Positions 7,141 to 13,487 of a stretch of 13,487 nucleotides of DNA are shown here, in pieces. Position numbers and translations under genes: made by a program. The DNA comes from Alphaproteobacteria bacterium UBA1303 (lineage in GTDB: Bacteria; Pseudomonadota; Alphaproteobacteria; Micropepsales; Micropepsaceae), in assembly GCA_002307315.1 (NCBI GenBank), contig DBTZ01000008.1, positions 7,289-20,775 on the forward strand, given 5' to 3'. Within the stretch, counting starts at the first letter, position 1. Each line of letters opens with the position of its first letter. The notes beneath the pieces were generated by a model. The model made no database searches and was not told where the DNA came from. It saw only the letters and a list, made by a program, of their open reading frames with translations.

Positions 7141-7156
7141 AGAACCGGAATCGGCT
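7123..7156 (+). terminator. Hairpin spanning the kdsA stop codon
   Basis: AACCGATTTCGGT (7123-7135) can pair with ACCGGAATCGGCT (7144-7156) around an 8-nt loop that holds the TAA stop. The 13-position stem has one mismatch and one G-T wobble. No T-run follows, so it is at best a weak or factor-assisted terminator or a 3'-end stabiliser for kdsA. Confidence 0.35.
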
Positions 7157-7402
7157 GATAGGCGGCATTGGTTCGATGCTACCATAGGCGCGGTGCCATA
7201 CCTCGTCGAACCGCAAGGGCTTGATCGTTGTTTTCACTCTTCCGGGATCCCCCTCCCCGGCCCGCATTCCGGCGCCCGGACATACTCGACCGTGATCCGG
7301 TGCCGGGTTTCCCCGGCCGTTCCGGCCGCACCGGCGCGCAAACGCGCGATAGTGTCGCCGGTTTTGGCGGCCGCCGTCAAAGCCCCGCCCCGCACCCCCA
7401 CG
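7141..7402. other. Convergent kdsA/Nudix intergenic region rich in inverted repeats, no recognised gene
   Basis: These 262 bp separate two convergent genes. Several inverted repeats are visible: GGTTCGA (7170-7176) with TCGAACC (7206-7212); CGGCCG twice around TTC (7314-7328); CCGGCG (7331-7336) with CGCCGG (7356-7361), enclosing an inner GCGCG/CGCGC hairpin (7334-7347). None is followed by a T-run on either strand. They could together end transcription from both sides. A short minus-strand frame (7380 TTG or 7401 GTG down to stop 7234) is open but matches no family I know. I do not call it a gene. Confidence 0.5.
7314..7361 (-). terminator. Candidate termination hairpins after the Nudix gene (minus strand)
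   Basis: Reading on the minus strand, the nested CCGGCG/CGCCGG hairpin (7331-7361, with inner GCGCG/CGCGC arms) comes 42 nt after the Nudix stop and is followed by a perfect 6-bp CGGCCG hairpin with a 3-nt loop (7314-7328). These are the strongest stems downstream of the long minus-strand operon. No poly-T tract follows, which weakens the case for intrinsic termination. Confidence 0.3.
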
Positions 7403-8011
7403 CTATTTTCTTCCCAGCGCCGTTTCGAGCAGACCGTAATGATCGGGGACGCCCATCTTCTCGCGGGTCAAATCGGCCAGGGCGACGAGGCGGGCCGAGC
7501 CGGGCAGCGCGTCGTCGCCGGCATGAAGCGGCAGGGCGGTCAAATCCGGCACGTCGAACCGCACGCCTTGGGTGGAAACCAGAAAGGCGTCGCCCTGCCC
7601 GATGCCATAGGCCGGCAGATCGTGCCAGGCGATGCGCACATCGAACGGTCGGTCGAAGTTGCGCCGCCCCACCAAGGTTCCTCCGGTAAGCGCGATCCCG
7701 GCTTCTTCCATCGTTTCGCGGATGGCGGCGTGTACCGGATCTTCCGCGCGCCCATTGCTTTGCGGATCGAGGAAGCCGCCGGGAAAGGCCGGCTTGCCCT
7801 GCCCCGGCGGATTCTTGCGGTCGATCACCACCAACCAGGTGCCGTCGGTGATGATTGCATCCATGGCATGAACGACATAAGCGGCGATTTTGCTTCCATC
7901 GGCGCGGCGCAACCGACCCAGCGCGTGCAAGGCCCGTTCCGGCACATCGGGAATGTTCAAGGCAATCGCGCGGCGGACGATTTCGGCCCGCTCGCCGTCG
8001 GTCAAATCCAT
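7403..8011 (-). CDS. Nudix hydrolase with expanded Nudix box
   Basis: Nudix enzymes hydrolyse nucleoside diphosphates linked to another moiety; the substrate here is unknown. The 202-residue cytoplasmic protein carries PGGF at 77-80 and E90 plus REtmEEAGI at 98-106, the metal-binding half of the Nudix box. The spacing from Gly79 to Glu90 is 10 residues where the canonical box (G-x5-E-x7-REUxEExGU) has 5, so there is a 5-residue insertion (around PQSNG), and Thr100 stands where a bulky aliphatic residue is usual. KNPPGQGKPAFPGGF resembles ADP-ribose pyrophosphatase-type members, which is a weak hint at ADP-ribose or a similar substrate. The N-terminal 40 residues are charged and helical-looking and unknown to me. 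The ATG is 1 nt after the rnj stop, so it is probably co-translated with rnj and last in the operon. Confidence 0.85.
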   Translation of the reverse strand: MDLTDGERAEIVRRAIALNIPDVPERALHALGRLRRADGSKIAAYVVHAMDAIITDGTWLVVIDRKNPPGQGKPAFPGGFLDPQSNGRAEDPVHAAIRETMEEAGIALTGGTLVGRRNFDRPFDVRIAWHDLPAYGIGQGDAFLVSTQGVRFDVPDLTALPLHAGDDALPGSARLVALADLTREKMGVPDHYGLLETALGRK

Positions 8012-8012
8012 C

Positions 8013-9665
8013 TTACACCCACGTTACCACCACCCGGGTTATCGGCTTCTTGCCCCAGGCATCGTCAGCGGCGCCGCGGGCGGCCCGGCGGACCAGTTCG
8101 CACAAATCGGCTTCGCCGTCGCGCTTGGGGCGATAGCGCTTCAGCGTGTTTTCCACCGCTTCGCGTACCGCCTCGCGCGCCTCGTCGGGAATGCCTTCCA
8201 TCACCAGAGCCGGTTCGGCGGCGACGCGGAACTTTTCGTCGAGCACCAGCGTAACGGCGATGATGCCGGCAAAACTCAACGAACGGCGACAACGCGCCAG
8301 CCCTTCGCCCTCGCCGACCAGCACGGTGCCGTCGACGTGAATGCGGCCGAACGGCACTTCGTCGATTGCTTCCACCGGCCCCGGCGCCAACCGCAGCATC
8401 TGCCCGTCGACGCCGGGAACCACGGTCTTAACCCCCATCGCCTTGGCAAGGCGGGCATGCGCGCTTTGATGGCGCAACTCGCCGTGTACCGGAATGGCGA
8501 TCTTCGGCCGCACCAGACGGTACATTTCCTTAAGCTCGTCCTGCGCCGGATGGCCGGAAACGTGGACGAGATGATCCTCGGCGGTGAGCACCTCGACGCC
8601 CAGCGCGGTCAACGCGTTCTGCAGCGCGAAGATGCCGAGTTCGTTGCCGGGAATGATGCGCGAGGAAAAAATCACCGTATCGCCGGGGCCGAGCGCGAGC
8701 GATTGATGATCGCCCGAAGCGATGCGCGTCATCGCCGCGCGCGGCTCGCCCTGGCTGCCGGTGCAGAGATACAGCACCTTCGAGGCCGGCATGTCGGCCG
8801 CCAGCTCCTCGTCCACCGTTTCGGGAAAATCCTTCAAGTAGCCGGAGTTCTGCGCCGCTTCGACGATCTTCTTCATGGCGCGGCCGACCAGCGCCACTGT
8901 CCGCCCGCATTTCTTCGCCGCCTTGGCGACGGTATCTAGCCGCGCCACGTTGGAGGCAAAGGCGGTGACCGCCACCCGCCCCTTCCGGGTACGGATCAAT
9001 TCGGTCAAGGGGGCGCGCACCGATTCCTCGCTGCCCGAGGCGCCGGCCACCAGCGCATTGGTGGAATCGCAGGTCAGCACCAGCAGGCCCTCGTCGCCGA
9101 TTTTCTCCAACGCGGAGCGATTGAAGCCCGGGCCGATAATCGGCTGCTCGTCGATCTTCCAATCGCCGGTGTGCAGCACGCGGCCCAAAGGCGTGCGGAT
9201 CAGCAGCGCGCTCGGTTCGGGGATCGAATGGGTGAGCGGAACGAACGTCGCCTCGAACGGCCCGAGCGTCAGCGTTCCGCCCGGCGGCACCGCATGCAGC
9301 TTGGCCTTGCCGGTCAATTCGGCCTCGGCCAGCTTGGAGGCGATCAGCCGCGCGGTGAACGGGGTGGCGTAGATCGGGCAGCGCAAAGCCGGCCACAGAT
9401 GGGGAATGGCGCCGATGTGGTCTTCGTGGCCGTGGGTGACGAGCAGCGCCACCACGTCCTCGCGCCGCTCTTCGAGAAAACCGATATCCGGCACGATCAG
9501 ATCGACGCCCGGCACCGAGCCTTCGCGGCCGAACAGCACGCCGCAATCGACGACGATCCATTTGCGATCGTCGGGCGGGCCATAGCCGTAGGCGTTGAAA
9601 TTCATGCCAATCTCGCCCGAACCGCCGAGCGGCAGAAACACCAACTCATCCTGCGCTTTGGTCAT
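8013..9665 (-). CDS. rnj: Ribonuclease J
   Basis: RNase J is a cytoplasmic metallo-beta-lactamase/beta-CASP ribonuclease with 5'-exonuclease and often endonuclease activity, used in rRNA maturation and mRNA decay. At 550 residues it has the normal family length. The sequence shows the zinc-binding HGHEDH at 78-83, further ligand motifs LTHS (His145) and HTGDWK (165-170), beta-CASP blocks including TCDSTNA, YLCTGSQGEP, SSRIIPGNE and HVSGHPAQDEL (His372), and PVHGELRH around 394-399. A C-terminal domain of about 100 residues follows. Its ATG overlaps the coaX stop (ATGA at 9662-9665), and the Nudix gene follows after 1 nt. nuoN-birA-coaX-rnj is a familiar alphaproteobacterial string. DNA and RNA-processing beta-CASP relatives are possible, but the length and motifs point to RNase J. 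Confidence 0.96.
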   Translation of the reverse strand: MTKAQDELVFLPLGGSGEIGMNFNAYGYGPPDDRKWIVVDCGVLFGREGSVPGVDLIVPDIGFLEERREDVVALLVTHGHEDHIGAIPHLWPALRCPIYATPFTARLIASKLAEAELTGKAKLHAVPPGGTLTLGPFEATFVPLTHSIPEPSALLIRTPLGRVLHTGDWKIDEQPIIGPGFNRSALEKIGDEGLLVLTCDSTNALVAGASGSEESVRAPLTELIRTRKGRVAVTAFASNVARLDTVAKAAKKCGRTVALVGRAMKKIVEAAQNSGYLKDFPETVDEELAADMPASKVLYLCTGSQGEPRAAMTRIASGDHQSLALGPGDTVIFSSRIIPGNELGIFALQNALTALGVEVLTAEDHLVHVSGHPAQDELKEMYRLVRPKIAIPVHGELRHQSAHARLAKAMGVKTVVPGVDGQMLRLAPGPVEAIDEVPFGRIHVDGTVLVGEGEGLARCRRSLSFAGIIAVTLVLDEKFRVAAEPALVMEGIPDEAREAVREAVENTLKRYRPKRDGEADLCELVRRAARGAADDAWGKKPITRVVVTWV

Positions 9666-10438
9666 TGTCCGCGCCTGTTGCGCCGGTAGATCAGGATCAG
9701 GCCGCGGATGGTGAGATCGGAATCGAGATGGTCGATCGATGCCGTCTGGCGATGAAACAGCTTGGCCAAACCGCCGGTGGCGATCACCGTCATCGGCGCG
9801 CCGTATTCCTTCTTAATGCGGACGACGATGCCCTCCATCAGCCCGATGTAGCCCCAAAACAAGCCGGACTGCATCGCCGGCATGGTATCCTTGCCGATCA
9901 CGTTCTGGGTGCGTGCCACCGCCACCCGCGGCAGCATCGCCGCGCCTTCGTGCAGCGCCTGGGCGGAAAGCTGCGCGCCCGGCGCGATCACGCCGCCTTC
10001 GTGGCTGCCGGTTTCGGAGATCACGTCGAAGGTGGTGGCGGTGCCGAAGTCGATCACGATCAGCGCGCCGGGATAGCGTTCGTGCGCCGCCACCGCGTTG
10101 ACGATGCGGTCGGCGCCCATGGTTTCGGGGTGTTCGATATGGATGACGATGCCGGTATCGACCGCGGGGTCGCCGACGATCATCGGCTCGCAATGCAAAT
10201 ACCGCCGGCAGAGCTGGCGCAAGTCGAACATCGCCGCCGGCACCACGTTGGAAACGATCACCGCGTCGATGTCGGCGAAGGAAAGACCGTGAAACGCCAG
10301 CAGCGGCGACAGGATCACCGCGTATTCGTCGGCGGTGCGGTTCTTTTCCGTGGTCGCCCGCCATTCGCAGCGGATCTCGGTTCCGTCATAGATGGCGAAA
10401 ACGATGTTGGTGTTGCCGGCGTCGATGGCTAGAAGCAT
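9662..10438 (-). CDS. coaX: Type III pantothenate kinase
   Basis: CoaX phosphorylates pantothenate in the first step of coenzyme A synthesis, needs a monovalent cation and resists CoA feedback, unlike type I CoaA. The 258-residue product matches the family. Motifs of the ASKHA fold are clear: phosphate-binding DAGNTN at 6-11, GADRIVNAVAA (108-118), and DFGTATTFDV (130-139) with the catalytic-type Asp at 130. The C-terminal VIATGGLAKLF fits the adenosine-binding loop. The ATG is 18 bp after the birA stop, with GAAGGGG upstream as a possible ribosome site. It ends in a 4-bp ATGA overlap with rnj. CoaX and BirA are often neighbours, and in some species Bvg accessory factor (Baf) proteins of this family were named from their regulatory effect; kinase is the default call. 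Confidence 0.95.
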   Translation of the reverse strand: MLLAIDAGNTNIVFAIYDGTEIRCEWRATTEKNRTADEYAVILSPLLAFHGLSFADIDAVIVSNVVPAAMFDLRQLCRRYLHCEPMIVGDPAVDTGIVIHIEHPETMGADRIVNAVAAHERYPGALIVIDFGTATTFDVISETGSHEGGVIAPGAQLSAQALHEGAAMLPRVAVARTQNVIGKDTMPAMQSGLFWGYIGLMEGIVVRIKKEYGAPMTVIATGGLAKLFHRQTASIDHLDSDLTIRGLILIYRRNRRGQ

Positions 10439-10456
10439 GAGCGGATGGCTACCCCT

Positions 10457-11200
10457 TCAACCTAGATGCACGTCCCCGGCGGATACCCGGCGCAAGGCGC
10501 CGTCGGCAAGGCGGAGCAACATGGCGCCGGTTTCGTCGATCTCCTCGAACCGCCCGGCCGTTTCCCCCTCGGCCAGACGCACCCGGACGCGCATACCCAA
10601 TCCCGCCGCCCGCGACAGCCACGCCGTTCGCAACGGTGCGAAACCTTGCGCCCGCCATACCTCATACCAGCGGGCAAATCCACCCGCCAGAACGCGCAAG
10701 GCTTCCCGGGCCTCCGGCACCGCCGCACTCAGCGCCTTAAGCGAGGCGGTGGAATACGGCGTATCGGCCGGATGCGCCTTAAGGTTGACGCCGATGCCGA
10801 CGATTAACCACGGCGAGTCTCCGCCGTTCGGCTCGGCTTCGAGCAAAATGCCGACGATCTTGGCCCCATCGGCAAGGATGTCGTTGGGCCATTTGAGGCG
10901 AAAATCCGCATTGGGTGCAAAATGCGCCAGCATATCGGATGCCGCCAGCGCCGCGGCATAGCCAAGCTGCACCGCCCGCCCCGGCGGCACACCCGGCCGG
11001 ATCAGCAGCGAAGCCATCAGATTGCCGTCGAGCGAGCGCCAGACATTGCCGCGCCGGCCGCGGCCTTGGATTTGCCTATCGGCCCGAACCCACAGCGGCC
11101 CCGGCTCTCCCGCCAGAGCGCGGCGTTTGGCTTCCTCGTTGGTGGAATCGACCTCGGCCAATTCGACCGAACCATAGGCCGCCGGCCAAACCGCCGTCAC
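10457..11200 (-). CDS. birA: Biotin--[acetyl-CoA-carboxylase] ligase, catalytic-only (class I)
   Basis: This enzyme activates biotin with ATP and attaches it to a lysine of carboxylase carrier proteins such as AccB. The 247-residue product contains DSTNEEAKR near the N-terminus (19-27), the biotinyl-AMP loop GRGRRGN (46-52), KWPND at 103-107, a catalytic Lys region near VGILLE, and VGIGVNL (134-140). A small C-terminal SH3-like domain follows (about 200-247). It lacks the N-terminal winged-helix domain of E. coli BirA, so it should not repress biotin genes. The start is GTG at 11200, sharing GTGA with the nuoN stop (11197-11200); upstream codons in this frame overlap nuoN and read as arginine-rich shadow. 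It is probably translationally coupled to nuoN. Identity is secure. Confidence 0.94.
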   Translation of the reverse strand: MTAVWPAAYGSVELAEVDSTNEEAKRRALAGEPGPLWVRADRQIQGRGRRGNVWRSLDGNLMASLLIRPGVPPGRAVQLGYAAALAASDMLAHFAPNADFRLKWPNDILADGAKIVGILLEAEPNGGDSPWLIVGIGVNLKAHPADTPYSTASLKALSAAVPEAREALRVLAGGFARWYEVWRAQGFAPLRTAWLSRAAGLGMRVRVRLAEGETAGRFEEIDETGAMLLRLADGALRRVSAGDVHLG

Positions 11201-12633
11201 CGGAACAACGCTCCGGCCGCCTGCCCCGCCGCCGCGATCAGCGGCCCGGGCACGAACACCAGCACGATCGAGAATGCGGCCGATATCGCTACCACTGCGC
11301 TCAAGGCCCGGCCGGGACCGCGGTCGAAAGCGGGCGCCGGTTCGTCGAGATACATGGCCTTGACCACGGCGAGATAGTAATAGGCGGCGACGCAACTCGC
11401 CAGCACGCCCAGCGTGGCGGCGATGTAGAGATGCGCCTCGATCGCCGCCAGGAACACGTACAGTTTGGCAAGGAACCCGGCGAGCGGCGGAATGCCGGCC
11501 AGGCTCAGCATCAGCGCCGCCAGCGCAAACGCCAGCTTGGGGTTGCTGCGCGACAAGCCGGCTAGATCGGAGATGTTCTCGACCTTCTCGCCGCCGCGGC
11601 GCATCGATTGGATGCAGACGAACACGCCGAGGTTGGTGACGGCATAGAAGGCCAGATAAATCAGCATACCTTGCACGCCCATTTTGGTGCCCGCAGCAAG
11701 GCCCAAGAGCGCATACCCCATATGACCGATCGACGAATACGCCATCAGCCGTTTAATGTTCTTCTGACCGATGCCGGCGAAGGCGCCCAAAACCATCGAC
11801 AGCACCGAGACGAATATGATCACCTGCCGCCATTCGGCCACCGCACCGGCGAACGGCACCAGCACGGCGCGGATCACCATGGCAAAAGCCGCCACCTTGG
11901 CCGCGGTGGCGAAAAAGGCGACGATCGGGGTCGGCGAGCCTTCGTAAACGTCGGGCGCCCACATGTGGAACGGCACGGCGGAAAGCTTGAACACCAGACC
12001 GGCGATCATGAACACCAGACCGAACACCAATCCGATGCCGACGCCCGATGCCTTGACGGCAAGCGCAACGGCGGCGAACGAGGTGGCACCGGTAAAGCCG
12101 TAGATCAGCGAGATGCCGTAGAGCAGCAGGCCGGACGACAGCGCCCCGAGCACGAAATATTTCAGACCGGCTTCCGACGAACGACGGTTGTTGCGGTCAA
12201 AGGCGGCCAGCACGTAAAGCGCCAGGCTCTGCAATTCGAGACCGAGGTAAAGGGTGAGGAAATCGGCAGCCGAAATCATCAGCAGCATGCCGAGGGTGGC
12301 AAGACCGATCAGCACCGGCAGTTCGAAACGGGACTGCTTCTCGGCATCGAAGAACGCCTGCGCCATCGGCAGACAAATGGCCGCCGACATAAGCACCAGC
12401 AGCTTGGCGAAACGGGTGAACCCGTCGACAACGAAGGCGCCGCCGAATGCCGACGCCCGATCCGGTCCGGTTAAGGTGGCGGCGGCCGCCGCCGCCATCA
12501 ACAGCGCCATCAGGCAGATCAGCGACCGGGTCGCTTTTTTGCCGTATACCGCCCCTACCAGCAGCGCCGCCATAGCCCCCAGCGCCAGGATCAGTTCGGG
12601 CAGGATGATCAGAAAATCGGCTTGCAGATTCAC
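11197..12633 (-). CDS. nuoN: NADH-quinone oxidoreductase subunit N
   Basis: NuoN is one of the three antiporter-like proton-pumping subunits in the membrane arm of respiratory complex I, in the inner membrane. The 478-residue product is strongly hydrophobic with about 14 predicted membrane helices, the normal size. Conserved charged residues within helices are seen: Glu133 in LGLELQSLALYVL, Lys158 in EAGLKYFVLGA and Lys216 in FKLSAVPFHMWAPDVYEG. These fit the helix 5 Glu and helix 7 Lys of the Proton_antipo_M family. I choose GTG 12633, giving VNLQADFLIILPELIL, which shares GTGA with the nuoM stop (12630-12633). An ATG at 12657 would add eight residues that overlap the end of nuoM. It is probably translated by coupling from nuoM and is the last nuo gene. 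Confidence 0.97.
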   Translation of the reverse strand: MNLQADFLIILPELILALGAMAALLVGAVYGKKATRSLICLMALLMAAAAAATLTGPDRASAFGGAFVVDGFTRFAKLLVLMSAAICLPMAQAFFDAEKQSRFELPVLIGLATLGMLLMISAADFLTLYLGLELQSLALYVLAAFDRNNRRSSEAGLKYFVLGALSSGLLLYGISLIYGFTGATSFAAVALAVKASGVGIGLVFGLVFMIAGLVFKLSAVPFHMWAPDVYEGSPTPIVAFFATAAKVAAFAMVIRAVLVPFAGAVAEWRQVIIFVSVLSMVLGAFAGIGQKNIKRLMAYSSIGHMGYALLGLAAGTKMGVQGMLIYLAFYAVTNLGVFVCIQSMRRGGEKVENISDLAGLSRSNPKLAFALAALMLSLAGIPPLAGFLAKLYVFLAAIEAHLYIAATLGVLASCVAAYYYLAVVKAMYLDEPAPAFDRGPGRALSAVVAISAAFSIVLVFVPGPLIAAAGQAAGALFR

Positions 12634-13487
12634 CGCGTATCCTCCCGCCAGGCCCATTTCGCCGCCGGCACTTTATCCATCGCCACCCCTTGGGCATGGC
12701 GCTCGATCAGATGCGAAACCGAAACGCCGGTCACGTCGAACACCGGTTTGGGATAGAACCCCATCACCAGCGCCACGATCGCCAAGGGCGCCAGCAGCGC
12801 CACTTCGCACAAGGTGAGATCGCTTATCGTCTGCAGTGCCGGCCTGACCAACGCACCGAACACCACCCGGCGATAGAGATACAGCATGTAGGCCGCCGAC
12901 AGAATGGCGCCGGTGGCGGCGACGATTGCCAGCCAGGAATTGACATGGAACGCGCCCACCATAGTCAGGAATTCGCCGACGAAATTCCCGGTGCCGGGCA
13001 AACCGGCATTAGCCAGTGCGAACACCATAAACAGCGCGGCGTAGACCGGCATGCGGTTCACAATGCCGCCGTAATCGGCGATCAGCCGCGTATGCATGCG
13101 GTCGTAGATCACGCCGACGCACAGGAACAACGCCCCCGAGGTCACCCCGTGCGCCAGCATCTGATAGATGCCGCCTTCAATGCCCTGTTGCGTAAAGGTG
13201 AAGATGCCCATAGTGACAAAACCCATATGGGCGACCGAGGAATAGGCGATCAGTTTCTTGATGTCTTCCTGCGCCAGGGCGATGAACGAGGTCAGCACGA
13301 TGGCGGCAAGCGACAGGCCGAACACCAGCGGCGCGAAGGTGACCGACGCCAGCGGAAACATCGGCAGGGAAAAGCGCAGGAAGCCGTAGCCGCCCATTTT
13401 CAACAGGATCGCCGCCAGGATCACCGAACCGGCGGTCGGCGCCTCGACATGCGCATCGGGCAGCCAGGTATGGACCGGCCACATCGG
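12630..13487 (-). CDS. nuoM: NADH-quinone oxidoreductase subunit M, C-terminal part (runs off window end)
   Basis: NuoM is another proton-pumping antiporter-like subunit of complex I. The last 285 residues are in the window; whole members are about 500, so the N-terminal half lies beyond the right edge. The visible part starts at HTWLPDAHVEAPTAGSVILA and ILLKMGGYG, a hallmark NuoM segment with a conserved Lys, then QEDIKKLIAYSSVAHMGFV, the GVIYDR and GLPGTGNFVGEF motifs, and a C-terminal helix followed by a short polar tail ending WAWREDTR. About seven or eight membrane helices can be seen. The GLPGTGNFVGEF block separates it from NuoL and NuoN. Its TGA overlaps the nuoN GTG start by 4 bp. 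The promoter lies upstream, outside the window. Confidence 0.97.
   Translation of the reverse strand, partial: PMWPVHTWLPDAHVEAPTAGSVILAAILLKMGGYGFLRFSLPMFPLASVTFAPLVFGLSLAAIVLTSFIALAQEDIKKLIAYSSVAHMGFVTMGIFTFTQQGIEGGIYQMLAHGVTSGALFLCVGVIYDRMHTRLIADYGGIVNRMPVYAALFMVFALANAGLPGTGNFVGEFLTMVGAFHVNSWLAIVAATGAILSAAYMLYLYRRVVFGALVRPALQTISDLTLCEVALLAPLAIVALVMGFYPKPVFDVTGVSVSHLIERHAQGVAMDKVPAAKWAWREDTR

Noticed and set aside
7170..7184. tRNA T-loop look-alike GGTTCGA followed by ACCA
   Set aside because: There is no pairing T-stem, no anticodon arm and no acceptor stem around it; GGTTCGA is better explained as one arm of the 7170-7212 inverted repeat.
7890..8939. 349-codon plus-strand frame opposite rnj
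   Set aside because: It is antisense to RNase J catalytic motifs, with biased composition and no family.
11201..11395. Longer birA with 65 extra N-terminal residues, possibly a DNA-binding domain
   Set aside because: The extra part overlaps nuoN, is arginine/glycine-rich, and has no helix-turn-helix; GTG 11200 gives a normal catalytic-only ligase.
11608..12474. 288-codon plus-strand frame opposite nuoN
   Set aside because: It is His/Gln/Arg-rich and antisense to membrane helices of NuoN, where hydrophobic codons give such complements.
12634..12657. NuoN start at ATG 12657
   Set aside because: It would overlap nuoM by 28 bp, whereas GTG 12633 gives the coupled GTGA junction and a NuoN-like VNLQAD start.
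1..13487. Defence system, mobile element, CRISPR array or prophage
   Set aside because: I saw no direct-repeat arrays, transposase or integrase motifs, or terminal inverted repeats; the genes are core metabolism, repair and envelope genes.

Overview
The window is high-GC, densely packed bacterial DNA that looks alphaproteobacterial, possibly from Rhodospirillales or a relative. I base this on two gene neighbourhoods that I know as typical of that class: mfd-sdhE-recG, and the end of the complex I operon running on as nuoM-nuoN-birA-coaX-rnj. RNase J, type III pantothenate kinase (CoaX) and a cysteine-type KdsA together fit this. I cannot name a genus. I see no mobile element, CRISPR array, rRNA or tRNA.

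Left block (1-4371). mfd (partial, minus strand) follows sdhE on the same strand with no gap. recG is divergent from sdhE across a 76-bp gap. Mfd and RecG are related superfamily 2 DNA translocases, used in transcription-coupled repair and in fork or branched-DNA remodelling. SdhE flavinylates succinate dehydrogenase. The linkage is positional and not obviously functional.

Middle block (4372-7140, plus strand). Three envelope or polysaccharide genes sit here: a secreted SGNH hydrolase of the rhamnogalacturonan-acetylesterase type, a lone Wza-like Poly_export/SLBB protein, and kdsA for the LPS sugar KDO. A perfect 20-bp palindrome with a CCGG centre, of LacI-operator style, lies 40 bp upstream of the esterase. 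A near-consensus sigma70-type promoter inside the end of the SLBB gene would start kdsA transcription almost at its ATG, which suggests a leaderless message.

Right block (7403-13487, minus strand, read from right to left). nuoM (partial), nuoN, birA, coaX, rnj and a Nudix hydrolase are packed with 4-bp stop/start overlaps or very short gaps, so they look like one translationally coupled operon. It links the membrane arm of complex I to biotin-protein ligation, CoA synthesis and RNA decay. The Nudix gene ends convergently with kdsA. The 262-bp gap between them holds several inverted repeats and no recognised gene.

Most of the window is conserved core genome. The parts most worth a second look are the palindromic operator and esterase, the orphan SLBB gene between the esterase and kdsA, the leaderless kdsA promoter, the zero-gap in-frame sdhE/mfd junction with a TTG start, and the Nudix gene at the operon end. 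I found no clear undescribed multi-gene system.
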